Below are positions 33,936-47,289 of a DNA stretch of 64,000 bases, piece after piece. Source of the stretch: Penicillus capitatus (Eukaryota > Chlorophyta); assembly GCA_965649825.1 (NCBI GenBank), contig OZ287709.1:434001-498000 (forward strand), given 5' to 3'. Under the pieces are notes generated by a model. The model did no database searches. It saw only the letters and a program-made list of their open reading frames with translations, and was not told where the DNA came from. Numbering within the stretch: position 1 is the stretch's first letter; every line of letters begins with the position of its first letter. A program made the position numbers and the translations under genes.

Positions 33936-35253
33936 TTACTCAATAGAGTCCTCTTCTTCCAGATCATTTCGAGATGCTGCAAGAACTGCCGTCTCAGCTC
34001 GAGCAACAACAGCTCCTGGTGCTCTGTCAGTCTCAGACTCGTCTGTAGGCATCGCCACATCGACAAGATCAGAAGACAGATGGATAGGTTCACCAGAACA
34101 TTTGTCCAGAAGCTCTGCACTTCGTCCGAATCCACGGGTAGGGAGAAAGCGGCATCTCCATTTGCAACCAAGGCACACATACTCGTGGGGCACAACGTTG
34201 CACAGTTCATGCAGATTTCACCCTACCGTGTACAGATCTCTACGGTTAGATGTTCATCACACATATGGGACGATACCAGTTCGCCAACCGATAACTGAAT
34301 CTCTTCCATGATGGTCGCATCATCCGGATCTGTTTCATGTTTGAGGAGCAGCCCACTCAGGACATCCACGTACTGCTTCCAGATATCTTTCATATTCGCC
34401 TGGTTGATGTTGGCAAACTTCGAGGCAGAGAAATTTGTCGTTAAATGCTTGGCAACAGTCAAGCTCCGTTCCATCGACAATGCTTCGTTTTCTGCACAGT
34501 TCAGCAACTCTGGGACTTTCCCATTTGTCGTCGTGCGTTGAGTTTCTCTCATCAAACTATCGGTTTTGCATTTGAGCGTGTTCATCTGCCGGTCTCGCAT
34601 CTTGATCACTTTGTTCAGCAACAAATTGCTATTCTCAAGATCACGGTTTTCAACAGAAAGATTGTCAACACGTCTACGCAGGAGCTCAACCTCTTCAGAC
34701 AGATTCAGCATTTTAGCCTACAGCAAACACAAGAGTTTACACATCCCAGTCACGTCTATACGAAATCGCGTACTTTCTGCCGTTCTCTGAATTTCTTCTG
34801 CGCTTTTCTGTTTTTAACCTGAGCTAGAGAAGGTGTGCTGGTGGATTTCCGAGGAATCATTGTGGAAGAGTTTTCTGTTGAGCCCTGTTGAGTATCCGCC
34901 ATTTCCTGACCCTCAAACGGCGGCTGTATTCGATGCATCATCTGACTTTGCGCCTCAAGCTCCGTCGGAAAGCCAAACGCATCCAACGGCCTTCGCAGTC
35001 CGTCAAAAAACATCGAGTCTGGTGAAACGAATCCCGACGCAAGCGTCGACCCCAACGGCGGTAGTTGAGTCGGGAAAGATTCGAAACTGTAGCCACCACT
35101 GCCGTCGCTTGCAACCGGTGGAAAATCATAAGGATCCGTCCCGCCGCCTTCTTCGTCCATCAGCCACGACAAGCCGCGCGTATCCGGATCTGTTTGCTTC
35201 TTTACTGAAGGAAAACCAAATAAACTGTCTGTTTTCTGGGTGTACATAAGCAA
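33936..35253 (-). CDS. bZIP transcription factor, Pap1/AP-1-like basic region
   Basis: DNA-binding regulator. About 140 residues of acidic, Pro/Gly-rich N-terminus precede the basic region KNRKAQKKFRERQK, of the N-x3-AQ-x2-FR type known from fungal AP-1/Pap1 factors. Intron 34718-34773 splits it exactly before the leucine zipper AKMLNLSEEVELLRRRVDNL. A helical region of 130 residues follows. The 3' end is uncertain: reading straight on gives CTR and a TAG at about 34229, while a 45-63-nt intron there would join a frame ending in acidic NDLEEEDSIE at 33936. A CxxC…C cluster (YVCLGCKWRC) follows that junction. Confidence 0.8.
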
Positions 35254-37477
35254 TGCGCGATTGGAGAAACGTCTGCGGTTTTGTTCAGAGATCGAAGGTT
35301 GGTGGTTTTTACAACGACAAAGTGCGTAAAATAACGTGCGTTTGAGTCATCCGCCTAAACCATGATCCGCATTGGATATTCTATGATAATGATGTGACGT
35401 TAGGAACGGGCGTACGTGTCGCTGGGAAAAGGGAAGTGAAAACCATAGGAGGCCACGCAACTCCGATTCGAAGACAAGCAATCGTGAAGAACACGGGAAC
35501 GTGGTAACCATCCGATGATATGTTGACATTTGTCACGAATGTGCTGACTATGAGTCACCTACCTACCCACCTCTACATGACAGCAGCGGTTCTACATCTC
35601 ACTTGGCAGTAGGGAAAGCAGAGCGCCTAGGAGGCTGAAGTTACAGCAGATGATGTTGGGGGAGAAACGGACGAAGCGTTTGGTGAGTGCAGCCACTGTG
35701 ATCACGATGCAGAAAATCCAAGTTCTTCGATACTCAGAGCATCATCAGGTCCTGTCGTGACGGTTAACTCGAGCACTGCCGAGAAGGGACACAAACAGAG
35801 GCACGCGGCTCCTCTATACGGCAAGCCAGTGAGCGGAACGCCATCGCGTCCGGGGCCCTCGACGGCAAAGCGCTGAAGGAATAGAGATTCATCCGTTTGC
35901 GCCCTTCACCTTCCGGTTTCTGTGGCCAATGAGACGGCGTCGTCTGCCAGCGCAGAACGACGTGGCGTCATGAGTCGGTATCTGTTCATGTTGCCGTATT
36001 GTTCACGTGAGTGGTGTTCTCTCCAAACCCCTTCCTGCGTTTGAGGTTTGAGATCACAACACGACAACATCGATTTGGCGCTGACGACAACGCATCGCAT
36101 TCGAGGATGTGCCATTGGCACTTTTGTCTGGCGTTGTGTCTGGGACCAAACTCCCCTTTACAGACTGAGCCTTGTCACTCGACTGTCTCAATGACCAAAG
36201 CCGTTACACCATCTACAGATCTATCTATTTACACAGCTTGTCTTTCTGCAACCCCCGACGAAAATTGACCAGAGATGCATTTAAGGCTTCAAATACAAAC
36301 AAACACCAGCGACAAAAGCGGATACGCTAAAGGAATGTGCAGCGAGCGACGCTTGCGTTCATGATTTCTTTTCTGAATGGGATGTTCTTTATTTAAATAT
36401 CGTGGCGGATTTTTCGTCTATGACACAAACAACGTACAACAGCTTTTCAGCAACCGGCTCCGCACACGACGGAATTCTGCCTCACAGCAGACCGAGTGCC
36501 TTCTTGGCAACTTCGGCATTCTATGTACACTTGTTTTTTCTATATACTTATAACAAAAAGGAAAAGCATGACAGGAACACACGCTTGGTTTATTGCATAG
36601 CAGCGATTGAGGTCTATCCTAATCCAAATTCTTCTACGAGTCTGCATCTGGACTCCATACTGCGTTTATGAAGTTTTTTTTTCTGTGTGCATGCATTTCA
36701 TGTGCGAATCATTGTGGCGAGATGTAAAACAGAACAGACAGAACACGGGCAGGAAGAATGATATCCGAAGTTGGCGACGACAAGGATCGCGGTGCCATGC
36801 GTTTTTAACACCAACCGCTTTGGGATCCGTCGTTCTACGTCACCGACACATGTTACAAGTTATTTTTCCGCACGGCGACAGTTATCGCTCGCGGAAAATG
36901 AATCTTCGAGTTCCATTGACAAACCAACCTTCACACAAACCCACCTGCAGTTACGACAGTGAAGATCGGTGCTTGAGAGTTCATGGTGGCAAGGTCAATA
37001 AGCCAGATGTCTAAGACGTATCTCAGACCATCGTTCGAGAAAATGGCTGTTCTGGGTGATTACGTATTCAACCAGATTCCACCCAGATACCGATTGTCAA
37101 GGATGAAGAATTATGCAGGACCCTGCCTTGCGGATTTCTCAGAAGTGTGACTGAATCCATCCAACGCTTTTATTGTTTCCACAAGGGTACCCTTCGCTCC
37201 ACCATCCGTATGGAAAAAAGGAAGTGTCTCAGAGAAAAACATTCCATTGAGATCATCAAAAGCAAAGGACACTGACCCGGTTCTGTCCATTTTAATCTTA
37301 TGTACCGTCTTACGGACGAGCTGTCCAACGGTGCATTTATTCAAAGGTGTCATCAAACGAAGGAAAAAGACCACGTTTCGTGGTAGGTAAGTATTACTAA
37401 TGTTCTACAGCATTCGGCAGTCGTAATTGTCTCTGGCACTGCAAATGAAGTGTGGCGGAAACCATGTCATCCGGGCA
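35254..37477. other. Gene-poor stretch
   Basis: About 2.2 kb with only short frames (up to 135 codons), none with a recognisable motif. The segment 36480-36680 is AT-rich. It lies between the divergent ends of the bZIP promoter side and the 3' end of the Patched-like gene. I see no RNA gene in it. Confidence 0.45.
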
Positions 37478-40400
37478 CTACTGGTTTGTTGTTTGGTCTT
37501 CGGCCTCCCGCTGCAGATAGGACTTCGATCCGAAAAAACTCAAGATCACGGGAAGAAAAACAAGACCATGCCAAGCACCGGCAATGACGACAGCAAGAAT
37601 TGACTTAAAGAAGGTCACCAGAACATATTGCCCGGCAAAGCTTAGCGCTAAGATTCCTAGAAGCGTCGTAAAGGCGCCGGAAGCGACTTCGCCGCCAATG
37701 CACATGAGTGCACCCTTTGCTCTTTCAACGCGATCCCCTTCTAGAGTGAGAAAAGAGTGAGCGATATGAGCCGAGTAATCAACGGCAATTCCGACGGCCA
37801 TAACGAAGGTCACGGCCGAGGCAAAGTTTAAGTATAGACCGATAGACGACATGCAACCGAAGAGCACGATGTCAGTCAGCGCTACCATACTGACGACGAA
37901 TGCCGCCGTGCGGATACAAGTCAGCACAATAACATTCATGACAAAAACGCCGATGCCGATGATGATCACATTGCGGATGGTCTCCCAAGCAATGGCGCGG
38001 AGTCCGTCAAAGAAGAGAAAGGTCTTAGAGAAAGCGATGGGATCAAGAGACGGTGCGGCATCTTGAATCGATGCCCTTATGCTATCTAGCAACTGGATAG
38101 ACTGCTTCCCATCCACAATATCCACACTAGATACCACAATTCGTGAAGAGACGACGCGAAGTCCAGCCTCTTCACTAAAGACAACATAGTCCTTGTAAAA
38201 GACGCCCGGCCCATCTAGGTATTCCTTGAGCCACCTATTGAAGGCAAATGCATCTGGAGCTGATCCAGCAACGAGCTGCTCAGCGTAACCCGATTCCGTT
38301 TGCAACCATTCTGAGTATCCCTCATACCTACAGACATGCACGATCCTGTCAGAGAGCGCGATGGACAGCGATGGTCTGCACCAAGAGCGAACAGGTGGGA
38401 CCACGTAAGGATTGGAGTCGATGGCAGATTTGAGGGCCACGAGTTCATGCTGGTGATAGAAATAGTCCCCTTCTGTCGCCTCCTTTGTGAAGACGGAGAA
38501 GAAGACCTGGTCTCCGTAGAAGTATTCCGATTCTAGATCAAAGGCCATCTTAAGAGGCGATTCATCTGGAGTAAACATGTCGATGTAATTGAAATCCATC
38601 TTGACTCTTGTGCATCCATAAATGGAGAAAAGAACGAGAAGACACTCGATGACGATCACGCTGATCCTTCCAGAAGGAGAAAGAGTGACGTACGGAATGT
38701 AGGTCCCAAAAAGCTTTGTCGAGAAGTTCGGGGCAGTTGGATCGAAGTCTCCGGCTCCAAAAATCTTTCTCCATGCCGATCGTTGCTTCTTGGCATCGGA
38801 GTTCGACGGTGGCGTGGCATTCTCTTCCTGAGCTGGAGAGGGATCGCGGGGCAAAACTGCCATCTCTTTTTCTCGTTCGTTTTTGGCCTCGTGCATGTCG
38901 ATCAAGCTCTCTGCGTAAGGATTGTCCTGGAAAAAGCATCTCAGTCCATAAGCGGGGCTGCCGTTTCGATATCTCGATTCTCTTCGGGCATCGAGAACCA
39001 AAAACGCCATGAAGAACGTCACCTGATAACAACACCAGATCTGCCTCCCCTCTCAGAGATATATGAGACGCACCTGGAACAGAAAATCGAAGAAGATCGC
39101 TAAGGAGGCGTATACAGCAAAAGCACGCATGGCTGGAAGGGTCGTGTATAATCCCAGGATCAATGCACAGCAGTCCGTTGCAGAGGTGACAAATATGGAA
39201 GCTCCAGCGTGTTCGAGCGTCTGCGAGATTTTTTCCACCACTGGCAAATCGTATTGCATTTTCTGATAGGCTCCAATGAGCACGAAGGTATCATCGAGCC
39301 CCAAACCGAGGATCAAAAAAGGCAGCACCACCATCACCATATTGAACTGCAGTATCCGTATTGGCACTGAGCATCGAGGCATTGTCGATTACCTTAACTC
39401 CGAAGATCTGAGCGATACCGTATGCAGACCACAGAGAGAACCCGATGGCCGTCAGAGAGGCAAAGGATAGATGCATCTTGCAGGCAAGAGAGCTGTTCTT
39501 GTAGAGGACGACATTCGTGTAGCATGTGACGAGCAAAAACCCTATGACCAGTAAACCGAGATCCTTCCATGCCTGCTCTTCTGTTGCCTTCTGAACGGCA
39601 TTCCAGTCAGCGACATAGCTATCGAGGAGCATGGTTTTCGAGATCTCTCTCAGTCGATCGACGATGCCTTCGATCCATTCCTGAGATTCGGGATCGATTT
39701 CAGCACCATCGACCTCCACCTGAAGGAGCACCGGGTATGTGTGGACGGAATGAAGAATACTGTACGCACTCTATCGTACTCGTACAGCAGCGTCATGGCA
39801 AAGCTCTCGACGTTGCTGGAGCGTTCGATATCGGGTTCACACGAAGGATCTCTCGGTTTTCCCAAAAATGCATCCACCTTCAGCTGCAGATCAAACCGAT
39901 CCAGCAAAATCTCTCCTGCGCTCATACCACGTCATCCTCGCGAGTGCACTCGATGCTGACCTACCTACTTCTGTTGATATCTTCCAAAGGATTGAAGTCC
40001 TCAGCAAAGATGATCTCCGGGTCGTAGTCCCACAGATCCAGAATGCTCGTCAGCTGCACGCAGACAACAGGTGTGATTTCTAGGGGGTGTCTAGGAGAGG
40101 CCTTCTTACGATGCAAGAAGCGTTTTGTGAAGGTCTGATACAGATGTCCTCCAAACGATATGGGACGTCTTTGTACCAGACTTCTGTATCTCGTATCTCC
40201 TCATAGACTCGATAAAATTCTTGAATGCTCTGTCGAGCGACGGTGTCATTTTTTAGCAACAGTCTTCCTTCGCAGCCTTGTTCGGTGATGGAGTGAGGAT
40301 TCCTGATCGAGAGCACTCTTGCCTGGGCAGATGTACGGCGTTTCATAGAATGCATCGACTGCAAAGAATTACGCGTTCGCCATTGGACGTGTAGTACTGC

Positions 40401-40737
40401 TCGACGTAGGACTGGTCGGCGAAGGCTTTGGCGTCGTCCGGCGTAAAGAGATCATCGCCATCGAGCTCGGTTTCAAACTTTGCGTACAAGACGACTGCCC
40501 AAATCAATGCAAAAACCGTCGTGACGCAGATGACAGAATACGGCCTGTTGCTCAGAATGACGGCCCACCGACGGAAGCTGTAGGAGATGCCTTCAAGATA
40601 AGAACGTCATCGAGCTAGCGTCGATGCTTAGACGATTTACTCTTGTTCACCGTCGTGCTTAGATTATCCAGACACGCTCTGATGGAAACGAGAGGTGCAG
40701 GAGTCCTTTTGCTCTCCGCTGTGTCTGCTGTCGCCAT
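37478..40737 (-). CDS. Patched/RND-family membrane protein
   Basis: A 12-span transporter-like protein with a sterol-sensing-type domain, related to Patched-domain and NPC1-like proteins. First span after RRWAVILSNRP…; then a large luminal loop; then the two RND signatures in the right order: GLGLDDTFVLIGAYQ in the first half and AVGIAVDYSAHIAHSF in the second. ASIFVTSATDCCALILG and GGEVASGAFTTLLGILALSF are the expected following helices. The last exon alone is 514 codons; about eight exons are joined by introns of 46-55 nt. The start MATADTAESKRTPAPLV at 40737 is the first ATG in frame. Substrate unknown. Confidence 0.88.
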
Positions 40738-41013
40738 CGTAGTGAACCAGGGTTGGTGAGATTAAGGCAAGGCACCGGAAAAGAACTGCTCAAAAGTTTT
40801 CGGCTTCTTCTAGACAATTGTTGAGAAATACCTTGTAGCAAGACGACGAAGACGATCAGATACAGCTCTTCTTTTATAAGACGGCGGATACGCATGACGT
40901 TAGGGATCGTCGCGATTTCTTCGTCTCGATAGGGAGACAGCGCACAAGACAGTCATAAGGCGCTGAAAGCAGGAGAGTTTTCGGCGGAAGACAGTGCAGT
41001 GGTGTAGGTAATG

Positions 41014-41650
41014 TCAAGAGACGTCGGTGGTACAGCTCCCCCGTCCGACGAGACATGCGAGTACTCCGTCCGCCAATGTCGTTTGCTCCACTTCATCCAC
41101 TCTGAGTGACTCTATTGGTTCAAGACAAACGAGATCTGCGCAGTGGCCGCGGATTGGCGTTGCAATACATAACAGCGGTTGAACATGGTCGCTTTTCCTT
41201 GCCCCACGTGGCAATGGCCAAAACGTCGTAAAACCGTCTGTTCGGAGCAGGACGCCGGAGAGACAGTCATCTTGCCCCAATACTCTGTCCTCGGCCTCTC
41301 GCCCTTCCGACATCTGACGTATCGCACTGTCGCCGAAGCGTGTGCGTAGCTATTTGGTTGGCATCTGAGCGACACATCTCGTCTGCACTTGTGCCTCATC
41401 ATCGAGTAGACGGTACAGCCACAGCGTGCCTCGTGCTCTGTCAGGTCTTCTAGCGTCGACAGACATCAGTCCCTGTGCGGGCAGGCTCGAGGCTATACAA
41501 GCTGTGTTTCTCTCGTGGGTTATCGTCGTCGAAATCTCGCAGTGTCGATAGTCGGAGACGGTCAAAGAGACATCATAGGCATCACACTGTCTTTCAAAAT
41601 GTCGTTCATCTCATTCAGCACCTACTCAATCAAGTCTCTGGTACGCGTCT
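41014..41650 (-). CDS. Possible gene, unknown
   Basis: Two overlapping minus-strand frames (…DVSLTVSDYRHCEIS… and MSEGREAEDRVLGQDD…) have coding-like composition and could be joined by a short intron. Strand-and-turn patterns vaguely suggest a beta-propeller fragment, but no motif is firm. It lies between the Patched-like and amidophosphoribosyltransferase genes, on the same strand. Confidence 0.22.
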
Positions 41651-41716
41651 GTCCATAAAGAAGCCCAGAATCAAAGATCGAAAAAAATCACACGATCAAA
41701 ATATGACTGGCAGCGC

Positions 41717-43872
41717 TCAAGTGCGTCCGGATGACGATGTCAGCAAGTGCACAGTCTGTCCAGCTCTCGTTCGCGAAGCCCCTCTCCCTTGACATTCCAA
41801 ATCGTCCAAGTAATCTGTTTTGACGTCCCCTGTCACGTAGACTCCAGTAAAACACGATGCATCAAACTGACGAATGGACGGATTCAGCTGGTGAGCAACA
41901 CTCAGCAAATCGTCAATGGTCTGATAGATAAGGCCGTCTGCTCCAAGGACCTCCCGAACCTGTTCTTCTCCCAGTCCGTTCGCCACAAACTCTTTCTTAG
42001 ACGGCATGTCCACCCCATAGACATTTGGATACTTCACAGGAGGCGAAGCGCTGGCGAGGTAGACTCTCTTGGCGCCGGCTTTTCGGATCATGTCGACAAT
42101 TTGAGACATCGTGGTGCCTCGGACGATGGAATCGTCGACCAGCAGAACGTTCTTTCCGTTGAAGACGACCGGCATCGCATTGAGCTTTCTTCTGACGGAC
42201 ACCTCTCGTAGCTTCTGATCTGGCATGATAAACGTCCGTCCCACGTAACGATTCTTGACCAGTCCTTCACGGTATGGCAGATTCAGCTCAGAGCAAACTT
42301 GAATCGCAGCAGGGCGAGAACCGTCCGGAACTGGAACGACGATATCGATATCCCATTTCATCTGACTAAACAACCAAACACCACAATGTGCACACAAGTA
42401 TACACGATGACAAGATCGAGAAGATACCCTACCGTATCCGTTTGGCCAGTTTGGAGCCGAGAAGCAGCTGGAAGTTGTAGACAGAGATGTCATTGAGGAC
42501 AGAATCTGGACGAGAGAGATAGATGTATTCGAAGAGACAGGGATAGCATCTTCCCAAGACGCATCTCTTCGACAGCAGTTCTCCATCGGGTCGAATGATG
42601 ATCATCTCTCCAGGACGGACATCTCTCACGCGTTCAAACCCAATGGGCCCAAACGAACAGTCCTCCGAAGCAATGCACCACTCCTTTCCCAACGCCGATT
42701 TCCGAGATCCCAGCACCAACGGTCTGATTCATGCTGCATTGGCATTAGAGGAATGGCGAGAGGATTCGAGACCTGATTCCGTACGGGTCCCGGAAAGCGA
42801 CGATGCCGACATCCATGATGAGTGTGATGCAGGAATAGGCGCCTTTGATGAGTTTCATCAGAGAGGCGCCCGCCTCGAAGACCGTATCTATCTTTTCGGC
42901 ATCTGTTATCTCTTTTTTGTTCTGCAAGGCCGCCGCCACATCTTCGCATTGCTTATCATAGAGACAGGAATGTTACCTGTACCGAACTGTGATGCGCTCG
43001 GTGGATCTCGTCTGCCAAGACGTTCAACAGCACCTACATCCGGGCACTTCTCTTGAGCCATAGAGCGATCCTTGATGTGACTGCACTTCTGAATCGGACT
43101 GTGTGCGCAGATGTCGGTGTAGGTAAGAGTCTGAACTTGCGAGATGACTTCTAAGTTCTTCTGCATTGATGAGATTGCCATTGTGAATCAAATAGATACC
43201 GAACGGTGAATTCACAAAAAACGGCTGCGCCTCTTGCGCAGATGTCGATCCTGCCGTCGGATAACGTACATGTCCGATGCCACAGCTCCCAGTCAATCGT
43301 TCCAAAATCGCTCGGCTGCTGAAGACATCCTTAACGAGGCCATTGTTCTTGTATTCATGGAAAGTTGTCCAGTCCGTCGTCACCATTCCTGCGGAATCCT
43401 GTCCACGATGCTGTAGCATGAGCAGTCCTTCATATAACTCGACATTTGATGATCCCAGGTGTTTGAAAATGGCAATGATTCCACACATCCTCGTAACAGA
43501 TCTACACAACTCCGGTGATGATTGTTCGAGACAGAGCGCATCACTGGACCTGGTGCGGTTTCGTGAAGACAAAGGGGTTGAAAAAGAGACATGGTGAAGA
43601 GAGAGTGGCTGTCCTTGTAGAAAACGCGTCGGCCGAGAGAAAGCGTCGCCGGGAGTCCGACGGAGGACCCGAGGACGGGAGCGGGGACAATGTGGAACGC
43701 ATTCCAAGGGAGGCGAGAACGCGGTGCATTGCAACAGATGGGGTTGCTGCACCGTGCGCATGGTGTCCAGTGGATGGACCTCAAGCGTCGACTTTTGCAC
43801 TTGGCCGCGTTTTCGAGAACTGGACGTCACATCAAGAGGAAGAGGATTTGAGAGCGCGAGCGGGATGTCCAA
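41717..43872 (-). CDS. Amidophosphoribosyltransferase (purine step 1)
   Basis: Transfers the amide of glutamine to PRPP to make phosphoribosylamine, the committed step of de novo purine synthesis. The Ntn-type glutaminase starts MCGIIAIFKHLGSSN with the catalytic Cys, then LMLQHRGQDSAG, GIGHVRYPTAGST and YLIHNGNLIN. The phosphoribosyltransferase half has DIVVPVPDGSRPAA and the PRPP loop NVLLVDDSIVRGTTM. About 128 residues precede the Cys, rich in Ser, Arg and Pro, fitting a plastid transit peptide as in plant enzymes. Several short introns split the middle. The C-terminal segment continues to …LLTSSSGRT at 41717. Confidence 0.93.
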
Positions 43873-44499
43873 CGCACAACGGACGGTGGCGTTTTCGAAG
43901 AGAAGGATATGAAGAGACGAGCCAGCGCCGAAAGAGAGACAGATGGTTGACCAGACAAAACGCGTGACTGTGTCTCCCGTTTAACGAGATTGCGCCTTGC
44001 ATGAGGTAAAATGTCCGCCAAGGCATTGGAAAGTAGCTTGGGGACAGATAGTGGAGGTAAGGGCAGAATCTACAGGCCCTTTCGTGCTGAAGCATAGAAT
44101 CGCGAAAACATAAGAGTATGTATGTTGTGTGAGCAGACATTGACGCGTACGCCCGTTCGATTGGTATCGATTCCCTCCAGCGCGCCGAGAGTGATGAAGT
44201 AAAGCTCAGGTCACACGTTGAAGGCATAGTGGAGCTGTGTTGAATAGATTCGGAGCGATATATCCAGGGGCAAAACGATGGACCCGACGAAGAGAGCACT
44301 GTTGGTCAACAGGTCCGATTCCCCAATTGCTGGCCGCCGCCGCCCTTGACCACTTCTTGTCCACAGGGATGGATTCGATTACGCGCAGCGAACAATGGTA
44401 AAGAGTGTAGCGAATGCGTCTGCGGATAAACGAAGACATCAAGGAGCAGCGCGTCCTCTTCGTCTGAAAGTGTGATTGTTCTGAGGACGGATTTGTGTG
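43873..44499. other. Divergent intergenic region
   Basis: Separates the minus-strand amidophosphoribosyltransferase gene from the plus-strand coiled-coil gene, so it should hold both promoters. No specific motif stands out. Confidence 0.5.
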
Positions 44500-45864
44500 A
44501 TGGTTCCGTTACAGCCAATTGAGATGCCGACTCCGAAGAAGGAACTCGCCGCTCAACGAGCGCTGGCATCTTTGGCGGCGGAGTCGTTAACGTCTTCCTC
44601 TTCGCCATCGTTATCTTCAGGAAAAAACAAGGTAGCAGCTCCCATCAGGTGGCTGGACAATTGTATCCCTTCTCAGAGTGACACAGTTTCGCCCGAATCG
44701 TCTCAGTCGCGGCGCACAAGTGCGACATTGGAGTCGAATAACATCTCTGCTTCGAGCAAAAAGGCGATGGAGGATCCTGCGCCACTTCGGGATCGGGACG
44801 CTCAGCGTTGGGCGGATACAAATGGACGAGAAACGCCTACTGCGACCAAAGAAATGGCAGACGACCAAACGCAACTGTCACAATCGACGCATCGCCAAGA
44901 GTTTGAGGAATGGACGAAATATGTCTTGTCTGACGTCGAGCACAAGTGTCGAGCATGCGAGCTCGAAATGACGCAACAATTCGAACGCTCTGCGGCGAAT
45001 CTGCGACAACGTCTGCAGGAGGACATCCATAACTGCGAGACAAGAATGAGTGAATTGGTTCGTAAGTGTGAACAACGGATACAACAAGCCATCGCGGAAG
45101 CAACGGAGATGCGATTATCGGAGAATGGACCCATGGATGCGATGCACGAGCGACTTAAGCAGGAGTTCGCCAAGCGTATGCAGTCCATGGAAACAACGAC
45201 GCACGATCAAATTCGCCTGATCCGTGAAGAACAGCAAGAGGAGAAGTCGGTTCTGACATCACTGCTCGAAGAAAGAACGCATCAGCTACAAGAGCAGATA
45301 TCTTCGCTGAGTGATCGCAGTAGAGAGGCGACGTTTGTACCTCGGCAGAAGCCAGACGACGAAACAGTCGCTCCACCAGCGCCATCGCGAAAAGTGGACG
45401 ACAGACCTGAACCTCAGCCGGCAAATGGCTCCTCCTGCAAGGGTCCAAATGAAAGGCAACCTTCGTCCAATGCGTCAAAAAAGCCTGCCGTGGATTCGGA
45501 CGCTACAGAGAAGGTCCACTGGGAGCGAAACAGACCTCCGAGCACAGACCAGAATATCGGGTGTCATCCCAGTATAGACTCCATTCAGTACATGAAACGT
45601 CGACTGCCGCACTTGCTTAAGTCTCTCGAGCAGCAGCTACGTGAGTTCTTCCTGGAGATGTCAGACGATACAGAGACAGCGCTCGATAGCGAGATTCCTC
45701 AGCTACACAGGACAGAAAGCAAAAATCTGACAGAGGAATCGGATCCACTGCCGACGACTAGACCTAAACGCGATTGGATGGATGAGCAAGCACGATTGAC
45801 AATCATCGCCTCGCAGTTGCTGAGTGCTCAGAAGAGAATAATCAAACAGAAGAGGTGCAGCTGA
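44500..45864 (+). CDS. Coiled-coil protein, unknown function
   Basis: A single exon of 454 codons. Residues 1-125 are Ser/Thr/Pro-rich and disordered; 130-270 form a long coiled coil (QEFEEWTKYVLSDVEHKC… and EMTQQFERSAANLRQRLQ…); 280-380 are disordered; the last 70 again look helical and include MKRRLPHLLKSLEQQLREF. No enzyme motif is present. The architecture suits a cytoskeletal, centriolar or tethering protein, but I cannot place it. The ATG at 44500 is the first in the frame. Confidence 0.7.
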   Translation: MVPLQPIEMPTPKKELAAQRALASLAAESLTSSSSPSLSSGKNKVAAPIRWLDNCIPSQSDTVSPESSQSRRTSATLESNNISASSKKAMEDPAPLRDRDAQRWADTNGRETPTATKEMADDQTQLSQSTHRQEFEEWTKYVLSDVEHKCRACELEMTQQFERSAANLRQRLQEDIHNCETRMSELVRKCEQRIQQAIAEATEMRLSENGPMDAMHERLKQEFAKRMQSMETTTHDQIRLIREEQQEEKSVLTSLLEERTHQLQEQISSLSDRSREATFVPRQKPDDETVAPPAPSRKVDDRPEPQPANGSSCKGPNERQPSSNASKKPAVDSDATEKVHWERNRPPSTDQNIGCHPSIDSIQYMKRRLPHLLKSLEQQLREFFLEMSDDTETALDSEIPQLHRTESKNLTEESDPLPTTRPKRDWMDEQARLTIIASQLLSAQKRIIKQKRCS

Positions 45865-45927
45865 AGTGCCGCTTTTTTGAGCCCATTGGCGTTCGGCATG
45901 GCATTTTAGGGCATTTCTGGAGAAGAC

Positions 45928-46282
45928 CTATGCAAACCTGCTAAGGTTCTGCTCAAGTGCCACGTCGATTGGAGAAGGAGAACAGAGGGCTCTCTGTGCT
46001 GCTCTGTGGAAGTATCTGGAATTCGCGGCGATGCAATTGCGCCGTGAGATTCGCCACTTCGAATGTCTCGATGAGCAATTCCGCCTCGATTGTCGACGTT
46101 TTTTTCGCCAAATGCCGACGCCAAGAAACGACCTCGCAGACACGAAGATGCCTCTTCGGTGGATAACCACATTTTTCCAAGTTCTGAGAGACATGCAGCC
46201 AAATCTATGATCCTTTTAGATGGCCTCTCGGTTATCCATTCCTACACCACGCCTTCTTCTCAAACGAGCGATTTCGCTCTGC
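45928..46282 (-). CDS. Possible small coiled-coil gene
   Basis: A minus-strand exon (KKTSTIEAELLIETFEVANL…) is strongly helical, and an upstream MQSEIARLRRRR at about 46282 could be its first exon, joined by an intron ending CTCTCAG. It converges with the larger coiled-coil gene. The junction is a guess. Confidence 0.25.
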
Positions 46283-46371
46283 ATGTTTTCGTTTTCGCAA
46301 TGCACGCACTCTATATCGTTTTCGCGTGATGCTTATGGTGTCGATGTGCGCGATCGTACAGTGTAAGGAAG

Positions 46372-47031
46372 GTGTTTCTGTCACACATCATGGTGTCATT
46401 GTCAATGCTACCCCGTTTCAGCCGTTTACGACGTCGCATCGACGCGGATCGTGATATTCTCGTGCTCCGTCTGTCGCCTTGTGTTCCTCTCCGTTTTCCT
46501 CGCGATGCGTCACTTCATTCCTCGAGCAGAGTCCGTCCCTCTAATGCAAGGGCCAGACATCAAGAAGAAACCCAGCATCTCCCTGTTCAGACGTTTTATC
46601 GACGAAAAAATTCTGGGAAAGTGCGCAGCTCAACGTCACTTCATTCCGACAGCTCGTATAAGAGAGGGGGAGGTTGTAGGTTCGATGGACAAAAGCTCTC
46701 CGCTTTGAATGACTTCCTGCTGAATTCCACATCGAACGAAGTTCCCCATATCTTGACGAGAGATCTTACCAATCGTTCTACAGACCCGCCTGCTGCGACT
46801 CGCATCTGTTGCGGATGTAAATCTCCTCTGTCATCATGTGCTTCTCTGCCGATGACGAAAAGCATGTCGCGTTTCTCACTCTTTGCAGCCCTTGTCACTC
46901 TTTTGGTGTTTTTAGGAGAAACGGTGAGACAAGCAGTGTTGACGTGCTCCTTTGCATCACCAATAACGGATTCTGAAGAAGAGCCGAATTTGTCCTCACA
47001 GAGCAGCAGTGATCGTGCCTCTCGGTCCTGA
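46372..47031 (+). other. Uncertain coding region
   Basis: A 219-codon plus-strand frame and an overlapping 135-codon minus-strand frame compete here. The segment 46863-46918 contains TTTCTCACTCTTTGCAG and GTCACTCTTTTGG, the intron core twice, so a spliced plus-strand gene is likely, but the product is not recognisable. Confidence 0.25.
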
Positions 47032-47289
47032 GCAGCAATAACCATCACTCACTCGCAATCGACCTCAGGGCTCTTCAGAGATTCCAGTGAAATAAGACAT
47101 TCTTTGAGCTTCCATTACCCAAAGCTGACGATGAAGCTTAGATTATCTGAGAGTTTTTTCCAGTCTTGTCAAAACACCAAGGTTGCATGGGTAGCATTAG
47201 AGGGTTTTTGAGCTAGCAATTTCCAATGCTTCTAGATTGCATCTTTCTTGGTGTGTCGTCCTTGTCGTTGTCGTCATCATCGAAAATCG

